IMG/VR virus record: IMGVR_UViG_3300044970_001163
Location: 1 to 24,849 of that record
Origin: a virus
Length of the DNA: 24,849 nt
Reading direction: 5' to 3' (one strand)
Part shown: piece by piece, positions 13,578-19,154 of the stretch
Layout: each line of letters begins with the position of its first letter
How positions within the stretch are numbered: position 1 is the stretch's first letter
Translations under genes and position numbers: made by a program
Notes under the pieces: model-generated
The model's database searches: none
Told to the model about the DNA's origin: nothing
What the model saw: the letters and a program-made list of their open reading frames with translations, nothing else

Positions 13578-14285
13578 TTATTCTCCAAACTCGTTTAAAA
13601 AATCTGTATTTATTTCTTTTGATGACTTTTTAAGTTTACTTTCTTTTGGTAGTTCCTCTTTTAAGTCTATTATTTTATTTTTATTGTAGATAATACCAAC
13701 TTGTTTAAGAAATTCAGATGGTAATAAACTCCCTTTCATTCTATTACAAATCATACAAGATGCTACTAAATTAGCAAAAGTATTTTTACCTCCTCTAGAT
13801 AATGGTATATAATGGTCTAACTCCCATTTCCTTACGTGTAAACTACAATTACAATATACACAACTAAAATCTGAAAATTTTAGAATAGTTAATACTTGTA
13901 ATTCTGTTATTTGGCTGTTATCTCTAGAATTAGCACTTTGTGCTTTTTGTTTACATTGATACCTAACTAAAAATTCATTATCCTTTTTAGATACAAATTT
14001 ATTTGTAGTAAAAGGGACTACTGAAATATTTGAATAAGGTAATCTATCATTTACAATTTTATAAGTTATATTATCTTTTGGGGTAAATTTAATATTAAAA
14101 TATTCAATCATTAGATTTAATAAATCATACTCAATATTATCTATAATATAGGTTATTTTTTGTGCCCTATAATTTACTTTTTTATTTACTCCTATTTGCT
14201 TATGATTATATTCACGAAATATAAATCCATCTTTATGTATAAAGTATGTAGGATGATTTTTAAGTGGTTTTATTTTATTATCCAT
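13578..14285 (-). CDS. HNH endonuclease, probably a homing endonuclease, 235 aa
   Basis: The nuclease core lies at residues 142-184: CVYC (142-145), WELDHYIPLSRGG with the Asp157-His158 pair, KNTFANLVASC, and CMICN (177-181). The N-terminal 100 residues start HPTYFIHKDGFIFREYNHKQIG, which resembles NUMOD4-like DNA-reading modules, so site recognition probably lies there. The C-terminal 45 residues are Lys/Glu-rich. It follows an AP2-like gene in the same operon, a combination common in mobile endonuclease units. Its ATG lies 4 nt past a terminator-like hairpin with a T-run, so it may be expressed only after read-through. The nuclease residues are intact. Confidence 0.85.
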   Translation of the reverse strand: MDNKIKPLKNHPTYFIHKDGFIFREYNHKQIGVNKKVNYRAQKITYIIDNIEYDLLNLMIEYFNIKFTPKDNITYKIVNDRLPYSNISVVPFTTNKFVSKKDNEFLVRYQCKQKAQSANSRDNSQITELQVLTILKFSDFSCVYCNCSLHVRKWELDHYIPLSRGGKNTFANLVASCMICNRMKGSLLPSEFLKQVGIIYNKNKIIDLKEELPKESKLKKSSKEINTDFLNEFGE

Positions 14286-14288
14286 AAT

Positions 14289-14327
14289 GAAAAAGCCTTG
14301 AACTAGTGTCGTAAGAGTATCAAGGCT
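14289..14327 (-). terminator. Terminator-like hairpin just before the HNH gene
   Basis: On the minus strand AGCCTTGA (14327-14320) pairs with TCAAGGCT (14301-14294), an 8-bp stem with an 18-nt loop, followed by a run of five T. It ends next to the HNH ATG (14285). The loop contains CTTACGAC, complementary to the loop of the hairpin at 14360-14381. Either a terminator of the AP2-like gene or a regulated attenuator. Confidence 0.65.
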
Positions 14328-14359
14328 GTAGATATTTGGATAATATTTTTGCAGAATCT

Positions 14360-14381
14360 TAAACGCTTACGACTTCGTTTA
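14360..14381 (-). other. Hairpin with a loop complementary to the terminator loop
   Basis: TAAACG-AAGTCGTAAG-CGTTTA on the minus strand, a 6-bp stem and 10-nt loop. Eight loop bases, GTCGTAAG, are perfectly complementary to CTTACGAC in the loop of the downstream terminator-like hairpin (14308-14315). The two could form a kissing-loop contact in the RNA between the AP2-like and HNH genes. Prediction by complementarity only. Confidence 0.5.
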
Positions 14382-14402
14382 CACAAAATTACGCTTTTAC
14401 TT

Positions 14403-14648
14403 TTACATTTCAAAATTTATTTTCTTTAATGTATTATTCACTTGTGGCTTACCTGCTTTGATAAATTCCATATCTATCTTTTTCGCTGCCTCTTTTGGTG
14501 TTTCAAAGTAATAGCAAGTATCTTTTCCGTTTAGCCTTATTTTAGCTTCGTAGCATTTAACACCTGACCGATTAATAATAGCGTAAACGTATTTATAACC
14601 AGTATCTTCTTTTATCCTTGTGGCTGTTTTTCTTTGTCCGTAATTCAT
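14403..14648 (-). CDS. AP2-domain-like DNA-binding protein, 81 aa
   Basis: An 81-residue basic protein with an AP2-like layout: strands YKYVYAIINRSG and CYEAKIRLNGKDTCYYFET followed by a helix TPKEAAKKIDMEFIKAG, similar to the 'three strands, then EAA..D helix' of AP2/ERF-type domains. In phages these domains accompany HNH nucleases and read the target DNA; here the domain is its own gene two steps upstream of an HNH protein. ATG 14648 follows a long structured leader. It has few strong sequence signatures, so other small DNA-binding folds are possible. Confidence 0.65.
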   Translation of the reverse strand: MNYGQRKTATRIKEDTGYKYVYAIINRSGVKCYEAKIRLNGKDTCYYFETPKEAAKKIDMEFIKAGKPQVNNTLKKINFEM

Positions 14649-14825
14649 AATTTTAGTTTAATGGGGGACTTTTCAAAGTGCCTACAACAACATTATTTAA
14701 TTTGTCCCCCGATAAATTGATAATAACACCTTGAATTTTCAAGACTATGTTATTCAAACCCTTAACAAACAATAAAAATTAGTTAAAATCTTTTTGGGTA
14801 TAAAGAACGCTCCTTGTCGGGAATC
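14649..14825 (-). other. Structured non-coding leader upstream of the AP2-like gene
   Basis: No ORF fits this interval. On the minus strand it contains a nested hairpin (AATAACA/TGTTATT, 14722-14728 with 14748-14754, enclosing CTTGAA-AA-TTCAAG, 14730-14743) and then a 7-bp all-purine/pyrimidine pair GGGGGAC/GTCCCCC (14704-14710 with 14663-14669) across a 34-nt loop. The latter stem ends 14 nt before the ATG. With transcription from the -7 box at 14826-14833, the 5' leader would be about 170 nt, unusual in this compact genome. The role (riboregulation or origin) is unknown. Confidence 0.5.
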
Positions 14826-14833
14826 CAAAAGTA
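14826..14833 (-). promoter_or_regulatory. -7 promoter box for the AP2/HNH operon
   Basis: TACTTTTG on the minus strand matches TAnnTTTG fully, and lies exactly 35 nt after the palindrome ending at 14869. The -33 region is a run of T (no clear TTG). Initiation would be near 14820. Confidence 0.58.
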
Positions 14834-14868
14834 TAAAATTATTTGATTGCTTTATAAAAAAAGTGATA

Positions 14869-14885
14869 TTTAGAATTAGTCTAAA
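14869..14885. promoter_or_regulatory. 17-bp palindromic site, copy 3
   Basis: TTTAGAATTAGTCTAAA, identical to the copy at 10149-10165, although the two loci share little else. It sits directly after the T-run of the spanin-gene terminator and upstream of the AP2/HNH operon promoter. Confidence 0.75.
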
Positions 14886-14886
14886 C

Positions 14887-14912
14887 AAAAAGGTAGCATT
14901 TCTACTACCTTT
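14887..14912 (-). terminator. Rho-independent terminator after the spanin-like gene
   Basis: On the minus strand AAAGGTAG-TAGAAATG-CTACCTTT forms a stem of 6 bp plus two A-T pairs, followed by further T to give a T5 run. It lies 38 bp after the stop at 14951 and ends the operon that starts at 17359. Confidence 0.78.
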
Positions 14913-14950
14913 CCGACCTAAACAAAACTATATGAAAACACCCAAAAATA

Positions 14951-15343
14951 CTACTTTCTTATCAAAAATCCAATTATTCCACCAAATATAAGTAATACCC
15001 ACCAAAAACGATTTAAAGACTTTATAGGCTCTTTAACCACCTCTTTGGTATCTTTGCTAACTTTTATATCTTTCGTGCCCTGTAGCGTCTTATTTTGGCT
15101 TTCTACGGCTATTATTCGCTTGATATTGGTTATGTACTCTTTTCTGATAGTATCGTAGATAGTTTCATACTCGAAAATCGTTTCATTTCTTACGCTATCC
15201 TTAATCGAGTAAACCTCTTTAACCACGCTATCTATTCGTTGCTCTGTAACGTGCTTTGTTTTGCATCCACATAATACCATTAAGTAGATAATTGCTATGT
15301 AAATAAGTAGAAGTCTATCTATTGCTTTTAGTTTCATATTCAT
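14951..15343 (-). CDS. Putative u-spanin (unimolecular spanin), 130 aa
   Basis: The N-terminus carries a hydrophobic signal (LLLIYIAIIYLMVLCGC, 11-27) ending in a lipobox-like LCGC, so Cys27 would be lipidated. A periplasmic, charged/coiled region follows (residues 30-110), and the C-terminus is a transmembrane segment FWWVLLIFGGIIGFLI (113-128). A lipoprotein end in the outer membrane plus a C-terminal inner-membrane anchor is the topology of u-spanins such as T1 gp11, which fuse inner and outer membranes in the last step of lysis. It may start at M3 (15337). It overlaps the DUF3310 gene by 29 bp and lies apart from the holin-endolysin cluster. Topology supports the call; sequence does not name it. 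Confidence 0.72.
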   Translation of the reverse strand: MNMKLKAIDRLLLIYIAIIYLMVLCGCKTKHVTEQRIDSVVKEVYSIKDSVRNETIFEYETIYDTIRKEYITNIKRIIAVESQNKTLQGTKDIKVSKDTKEVVKEPIKSLNRFWWVLLIFGGIIGFLIRK

Positions 15344-15710
15344 CTATTAAAAAATCTATGTATTGCTTTGCTTTTTTTAAGTCCTCTACTCCGTTTTTCT
15401 CTTTGTATCGGCAAATGTATTTTATTACGTTGCCCTCGTTATACCCAAGTTTATTTTTAGTGATAAACTCAATAGGCTGGATGGCTAACTTTGAGTAGTG
15501 AGTAGGGTTAATATTGTCGTTTACTTCTAATGTAGTGCTTATGTTATTAAATATATCTTCAAAGTATTTTAAATCAAGTACAGCATCATAACCATCTTCT
15601 GCTTTAAATTTAACTGAATTACCAATTAATATAGCATCATATATTATCCCCTCTCTTGTAAATGGTAGTATAGTATAATTTGCTTTCAATTTTACTTTTT
15701 TTGTTTCCAT
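15315..15710 (-). CDS. DUF3310 family protein, 131 aa
   Basis: The C-terminal half matches DUF3310: NPTHYSKLAIQPIEFI (about 68-83), GYNEGNVIKYICRYKEKNG (90-107), then EDLKKAKQYIDFLIDEY (109-125), with the conserved PxHY, GNxxKYxxR and EDLKKA motifs. Members are common in tailed phages, sometimes annotated as nucleotide kinase-like, with no proven function. The N-terminal 65 residues are not part of the family and look beta-rich (TILPFTREGIIYDAILIGNSV). It is coupled to both neighbours by overlaps of 19 and 29 bp. Confidence 0.85.
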   Translation of the reverse strand: METKKVKLKANYTILPFTREGIIYDAILIGNSVKFKAEDGYDAVLDLKYFEDIFNNISTTLEVNDNINPTHYSKLAIQPIEFITKNKLGYNEGNVIKYICRYKEKNGVEDLKKAKQYIDFLIDEYETKSNR

Positions 15711-15808
15711 TTTTCTGCTTGTTTAGTTCTTATTAGTTTTTTTTTACTTTCAATTTGTTTGTACAAATCTTTTATTTCCTCTATTAGTTTTTCGATTTCA
15801 TTCGTCAT
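15692..15808 (-). CDS. Small coiled-coil protein, 38 aa
   Basis: ATG at 15808 overlaps the end of the preceding acidic gene (11 bp), and the frame ends at TAA 15692, 19 bp into the DUF3310 gene. The product is a single Lys/Glu-rich helix, MTNEIEKLIEEIKDLYKQIE then SKKKLIRTKQAEKWKQKK, with heptad-spaced Leu/Ile. Overlap at both ends in a packed operon supports a gene. No family is recognised. Confidence 0.62.
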   Translation of the reverse strand: MTNEIEKLIEEIKDLYKQIESKKKLIRTKQAEKWKQKK

Positions 15809-16004
15809 CTTCAAATTTAAAAAATTCAAGTCGTTGTTTAATTAGGTCTATTAGTGTTCGTTGCATTTCTTGGCTTTCATTAGGGTAAAGATTAAATTTT
15901 TGGTCTTCTAATTTCATTGCCATATCAAAGAATAATTCAAGTTCCACTAGGGTTTGTGAATCTTCAATTTCCTCAATGTTGTCTATATTTGTTTCATCAG
16001 CCAT
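15798..16004 (-). CDS. Acidic protein, 68 aa
   Basis: A 68-residue, strongly acidic protein (MADETNIDNIEEIEDSQTLVE, then FFDMAMKLEDQKFNLYPNES and a helix to FKFEDDE). No family is recognised. It lies 30 bp after the phosphoesterase gene and is overlapped by the 38-aa gene at its end. Acidic phage proteins of this size can mimic DNA or bind partner proteins, but this is not supported further. Confidence 0.62.
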   Translation of the reverse strand: MADETNIDNIEEIEDSQTLVELELFFDMAMKLEDQKFNLYPNESQEMQRTLIDLIKQRLEFFKFEDDE

Positions 16005-16034
16005 ACTACAAATTTACGATTTTATAGCCACCTA

Positions 16035-17225
16035 TTAAAATATGTTTGTAATTCGTGCTATTTGTCCTTGCTCTTTGTGGTGGATAAACGCTTCAATAGC
16101 TTTAGGTGCGTGTTGATATCCGTTTCTGTGATGCCAACTATCTGTACCTGATGGACTTCTAAAACTCTCTACACATACGCTTCCGTAATCCTTTGCTTTC
16201 TTATGATGGATATGAGAAATATAAACGTATCTATGTTTTGATGTATGCCAATGCTCTGATGCCTCTTGTGCCATCAGTAAAGGTAAATCAGTTTCTTTTG
16301 CACCATCGCCGTGAGTAGTGCCAATTAAATTGCTACCATACTGGAAATATTTTCTATGCTGAATACCTACGTTAAACGTAATGTTTTTGCAATTTCTAAA
16401 CCAAGCGTTTATAGTTTGTGCTAAAAAGAATCCATTTGTATAATCGTGATTAGAACTATCAAACTGAATGTGTATAGGTGCTATTTGCATAAGCATTTCA
16501 ATAACTTCAATGTATAGCTTTTGAGCAAGTAAGAAGTTATCAAACCACATACCATCGGTATCTTGTGGAGTTCCACTCGTTGTCGTTCTTTTAGTGTTAT
16601 CAACGTGTAAAATATCATTTCCTATAACGAATAATATCTTATCAATATTAAACCCTTTAGACTTCTCTAAAATGCCTAAAATACCATCCTTAACTCGTTT
16701 AATAATTAAGTCGTTATTATGTGCATCGTTTGTTTCAAACTCACTCGCTAATTTCCCTATATGGATATCAGCAGGATTAATTACTAAAAGGTTTGCATCC
16801 TTTAGTTTTGGATACTTAATCGCAGGGTATTGTATTTTCTTTTTGTCAATGTAAGTAAATAACTCTTTTTCAAACAAATCAAAAGGTTTAGTTTTATTAC
16901 CTACGAATAGAGAAAAATGCTCACTCTTAAACCAATAGTGTTTTACCTCATCTTTTGGTATTCCTTTTTCTTCACACTCTTTCACAAGTGCATCGTGCTT
17001 ATCTCTATACTCGTTAATGATTGCTAACTCATCTAAAGTAACTGGAATTGTTTTCGTTTCAAGTGTTTCGTTATCTCTTAAATAATCCCTTACTGATTGT
17101 CTAGCACTTTCTGTACTTTTGAATATATTAGGGTATTTAGATTTTAGATACTTTGCGTATCCTGCCTGACTTTTGTCTTTATTGAAAACATCTATATTAG
17201 TTTCAATAATTTCTTTTCGTGTCAT
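16035..17225 (-). CDS. Calcineurin-like metallophosphoesterase, 396 aa
   Basis: I choose ATG 17225 because it overlaps the stop of a 45-aa gene as ATGA; a longer frame would start at 17333. The C-terminal 250 residues carry the metallophosphoesterase motifs in order: PADIHIGK (Asp153, His155), IGNDILH (Gly-Asn-Asp 202-204), SNHD (258-261), GTTHGDG (His305) and ISHIHHKK (His338, His340). This is the dinuclear metal site of the SbcD/Mre11-like and related enzymes. The N-terminal part (TRKEIIETNIDVFNKDKSQAG ... SARQSVRDYLR) may be a DNA-binding helical segment. Probably a nuclease or phosphodiesterase; substrate unknown. No SbcC partner is present. Confidence 0.85.
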   Translation of the reverse strand: MTRKEIIETNIDVFNKDKSQAGYAKYLKSKYPNIFKSTESARQSVRDYLRDNETLETKTIPVTLDELAIINEYRDKHDALVKECEEKGIPKDEVKHYWFKSEHFSLFVGNKTKPFDLFEKELFTYIDKKKIQYPAIKYPKLKDANLLVINPADIHIGKLASEFETNDAHNNDLIIKRVKDGILGILEKSKGFNIDKILFVIGNDILHVDNTKRTTTSGTPQDTDGMWFDNFLLAQKLYIEVIEMLMQIAPIHIQFDSSNHDYTNGFFLAQTINAWFRNCKNITFNVGIQHRKYFQYGSNLIGTTHGDGAKETDLPLLMAQEASEHWHTSKHRYVYISHIHHKKAKDYGSVCVESFRSPSGTDSWHHRNGYQHAPKAIEAFIHHKEQGQIARITNIF

Positions 17226-17359
17226 AAGTTTCGTGAATAAAGTGAGATTTCTATATCGTTTGCTAGTGTGATTTCGTCTTCTGATACGATGCCCTTGATA
17301 ATAGCGTAATACGTTATTAGCCCGTTCCAGCATATTATATCCATATTGTCGAACTGCAT
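17222..17359 (-). CDS. Small protein, 45 aa, first gene of its operon
   Basis: ATG at 17359 opens a 45-codon frame ending in TGA, which overlaps the ATG of the phosphoesterase gene. The product MQFDNMDIICWNGLITYYAI then IKGIVSEDEITLANDIEISL looks like a compact helical protein with one hydrophobic stretch. No family is recognised. The 4-bp coupling and the palindrome-linked promoter just upstream support expression. A competing frame for this interval is the 5' extension of the phosphoesterase. Confidence 0.62.
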   Translation of the reverse strand: MQFDNMDIICWNGLITYYAIIKGIVSEDEITLANDIEISLYSRNL

Positions 17360-17364
17360 CGGTG

Positions 17365-17394
17365 CAATTTACAAACGAAAAACTACTTAAACAA
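17365..17394 (-). promoter_or_regulatory. Probable promoter of the phosphoesterase/spanin operon
   Basis: TTG (17394-17392) stands 14-16 nt after the palindrome, the same register as in the 10149 copy, and a TAAATTG (17371-17365) lies where the other copies have their -7 box. The -7 match is poor (one T short), so this promoter is the weakest of the four on sequence. An alternative box TTCGTTTG lies a few nt upstream. Confidence 0.35.
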
Positions 17395-17407
17395 GTATTT
17401 TATTACA

Positions 17408-17424
17408 TTTAGAATTGTTCTAAA
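17408..17424. promoter_or_regulatory. 17-bp palindromic site, copy 4
   Basis: TTTAGAATTGTTCTAAA, with perfect 7-bp arms around three bases. It lies 16 bp after the endolysin stop and upstream of the operon starting with the 45-aa gene. Confidence 0.75.
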
Positions 17425-17440
17425 TTGCAAAATGATAGAG

Positions 17441-17893
17441 TTAGTTACTATAATACAATTCTGCTTCGGCTTTTCTTCTTCTCGTAAGCCCAGAGATTTC
17501 TTTTCCACCTGCTTTATTCCATCGTAAAAATTGATTAAATATAGCTTCTGATGTTGGCATAGCCTTGACAAGTTTTAATAGCGTAGAAGTCTTTAAATTG
17601 CCTAATCCACAATTATAAGCGAATGATACCAAAGCATCAAATTGATTTTGATTGAGTTTAGTTTTTCCTATTAACTCGTTTACTCCTTTTTCAAACTTCT
17701 GTAAATCGTGCATTAAATATTCCTTTGCTTGTTCTAATGTTATTGGTTTGTCGGTCATTGAAACCTTTACTCCGTTTGGGTAAATCGTTGTTCCTACTCC
17801 GATTGTCGCAACATTCGCAGAGCATAGATAAGGCTTTGTTCTTATACCCTCAAAAGCAATGATAAACTCAATACCTTTTTTACTTATCTTCAT
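17441..17893 (-). CDS. Endolysin, GH24 (T4-lysozyme-like), 150 aa
   Basis: A 150-residue GH24 muramidase: GIEFIIAFEGIRTKPYL with catalytic Glu15, then ATIGVGTT with Thr30, the DAL-x-SFAYNCG helix motif (around 87-96), and FLRWNKAGGKEISGLTRRR (122-140). At the position of the catalytic Asp (T4 Asp20) it has Cys24; the spacing Glu15-Cys24-Thr30 equals that of T4 Glu11-Asp20-Thr26. No signal peptide is visible, so export needs a holin. Its start overlaps the 69-aa membrane protein gene by 4 bp. The enzyme cleaves the glycan backbone of peptidoglycan at lysis. Confidence 0.93.
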   Translation of the reverse strand: MKISKKGIEFIIAFEGIRTKPYLCSANVATIGVGTTIYPNGVKVSMTDKPITLEQAKEYLMHDLQKFEKGVNELIGKTKLNQNQFDALVSFAYNCGLGNLKTSTLLKLVKAMPTSEAIFNQFLRWNKAGGKEISGLTRRRKAEAELYYSN

Positions 17894-18099
17894 TTGCTAT
17901 GTACTGATTTTGTGTTTGTCCAAAATTTAATGCCAACTAATAGCACAGTAAAAATAAACGTAACCCAATATTTAGGTTTATCACTTATCGGCATAGAATC
18001 CAACATCGGCTGAATAGCCACTAATAGTACTAGGGCAAAGTCGCCAACTTGTCGCCAATACTTCGGCGTAGGTTCTGAATATCTTTTCTGTAAACTCAT
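17890..18099 (-). CDS. Putative holin, two-TM, 69 aa
   Basis: Two hydrophobic segments, FALVLLVAIQPML (about 21-33) and WVTFIFTVLLVGIKFW (45-60), joined by a short turn PISDKPK, with basic residues at both ends: class II holin topology. It is directly followed by the endolysin gene with a 4-bp overlap and preceded by another small membrane protein gene. Holins time lysis by making lesions in the inner membrane that release the endolysin. The sequence names no family, so the role is inferred from topology and position. Confidence 0.75.
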   Translation of the reverse strand: MSLQKRYSEPTPKYWRQVGDFALVLLVAIQPMLDSMPISDKPKYWVTFIFTVLLVGIKFWTNTKSVHSK

Positions 18100-18347
18100 T
18101 TTAAATAGTCTTTAATTATTGGTAAAATTTTAGAACCTAATGGGATAGTACCACAAGACAATATCCCCACAAGCATCCACATATACTTTTCTAATTTAAA
18201 TAATTTCTTTTCAAGATTACTCAAACGAGTTATTACACCAGCACCAGTCAAATCAGTATCAACTAAAGTATTGTATAAACCATCTACTTTATGTAGCACC
18301 TCTGTCATTTGAGCATTTAGCCGTATTAGTTCATCCCTTTCGCTCAT
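18096..18347 (-). CDS. Membrane protein with coiled coil, holin-like, 83 aa
   Basis: The first 50 residues form a helical coiled-coil-like stretch (ERDELIRLNAQMTEVLHKVDG, then ITRLSNLEKKLFKLEKY), then one membrane segment MWMLVGILSCGTIPLG (about 56-71) and a short tail. A cytoplasmic coiled coil before one TM is the layout of XhlA-type lysis proteins, which partner a two-TM holin, here encoded next (4-bp overlap). Could be a second holin, an antiholin or a regulator of the first. It is coupled to the lipase gene upstream. Confidence 0.7.
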   Translation of the reverse strand: MSERDELIRLNAQMTEVLHKVDGLYNTLVDTDLTGAGVITRLSNLEKKLFKLEKYMWMLVGILSCGTIPLGSKILPIIKDYLK

Positions 18348-18967
18348 AACTTATTAATATATTCATCTATATCGTGGTCGTAAAATGGATTGAACTTTTG
18401 TCCTTTACTCCACGCCTTTAAATGTGATTTTATCCTATCAAAAAATTTAATACTACTATGTTTTTTACCATCGTAATCTAAATAAACTAATTCTCCAAAA
18501 TGCTTATAACCTAAACTTGGTAACTGCGTAACGATGTCGTTATTGTTTCTTACTCGTGTATGGTTTACTTTTACTTTAGCGTGTTTATCCATTACCATTG
18601 GGCATCCATAAGTAACACTCGTACCCTCAATGTATAACCCTGAAATAAATGCCAAAGCACCTCCGTAAGAATGTCCAGTAAAATAAATAGGTTTATTAGG
18701 TAAGTTATCTCTTAACTCCCTTGCTATTAAATCCCACGACTTTTTAAACCCCTTGTGCATCTTACCGTAAACCGTATCAGTAAAACCTGCTTGGAGATTA
18801 TATGCCCAGTCTTTAGGCTCATCAGAACCTCTAAAAACGACTACACACGCTTCGCCAACTTCAAGAATATAAGCCTGAACTCCACGCTTGTTAATAGTGT
18901 GTAAGACTTTATAATCAAACACACCACTATAAGCCCCTTTCGATATACTAGCTAATTGCTTCAGCAC
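18344..18967 (-). CDS. Class 3 lipase-family hydrolase in the lysis cassette
   Basis: A 207-residue alpha/beta hydrolase with the lipase_3 pattern: CVVVFRGSDEPKDWAYNLQ (41-59), HKGFKKSW (71-78), the nucleophile elbow GHSYGGA (98-104, Ser100), then NNNDIVTQLP (141-150, Asp144) and DHDIDEYI (197-204, His198). A Ser-Asp-His triad of this layout fits lipases and phospholipases. The start is GTG 18967, because a stop codon lies immediately upstream and no early ATG exists. There is no signal peptide. It is coupled (ATGA) to the holin/endolysin genes, so it may attack membrane lipids during lysis. Substrate is unknown. Confidence 0.88.
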   Translation of the reverse strand: MLKQLASISKGAYSGVFDYKVLHTINKRGVQAYILEVGEACVVVFRGSDEPKDWAYNLQAGFTDTVYGKMHKGFKKSWDLIARELRDNLPNKPIYFTGHSYGGALAFISGLYIEGTSVTYGCPMVMDKHAKVKVNHTRVRNNNDIVTQLPSLGYKHFGELVYLDYDGKKHSSIKFFDRIKSHLKAWSKGQKFNPFYDHDIDEYINKL

Positions 18968-19154
18968 CTAAACTAGATAAAACAACCTCAAATAAATTTT
19001 CTTCTGTAATGCTTCCATCTGTTGCCATTTGCCCACTTCCTACTTCTTCTTCGGTAGCATCAAACAACTGATAAGTAATTACATTTTCTTTTAATTGTGC
19101 ATCAACAAAACAAACCTCGTTGTTTGCGATTACCTTACTCTGAATCTTTACCAT
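18948..19154 (-). CDS. Hypothetical protein, 68 aa
   Basis: A 68-residue acidic protein with a beta-rich first half (VKIQSKVIANNEVCFVDAQL, VITYQLFDATEEEVGSGQM) and a helical end (EENLFEVVLSSLGAEAI). No family is recognised. It lies between a 51-aa gene and the lipase gene with overlaps of 20 bp at each end. Perhaps a minor virion component, given the block it lies in, but that is not shown. Confidence 0.65.
   Translation of the reverse strand: MVKIQSKVIANNEVCFVDAQLKENVITYQLFDATEEEVGSGQMATDGSITEENLFEVVLSSLGAEAIS

Noticed and set aside
14286-14400. Considered a HEARO/OMEGA-type RNA because of the structured RNA next to an HNH gene.
   Set aside because: The HNH protein is only 235 aa and has no RuvC-like motifs or bridge helix, and the RNA is about 100 nt with simple hairpins. 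The known systems have larger nucleases and RNAs.
14808-14830. GGATTCCCGACAAGG on the minus strand looks like the 3' part of a tRNA T-arm (or an attachment-site core).
   Set aside because: No acceptor, D-arm or anticodon arm can be assembled upstream; the sequence there is the A/T-rich promoter. No integrase gene is present in the window, so an attachment site cannot be supported.
17226-17333. A 36-residue N-terminal extension of the metallophosphoesterase starting at 17333.
   Set aside because: The region encodes the end of a 45-aa protein in another frame whose stop overlaps ATG 17225 as ATGA, and the extension is Arg-rich and unlike the rest of the protein.
17383-17571. A 62-aa minus-strand frame over the end of the endolysin gene.
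   Set aside because: It overlaps the GH24 coding sequence in another frame, runs into the palindrome region, and shows no motif. It is a shadow of the endolysin gene.
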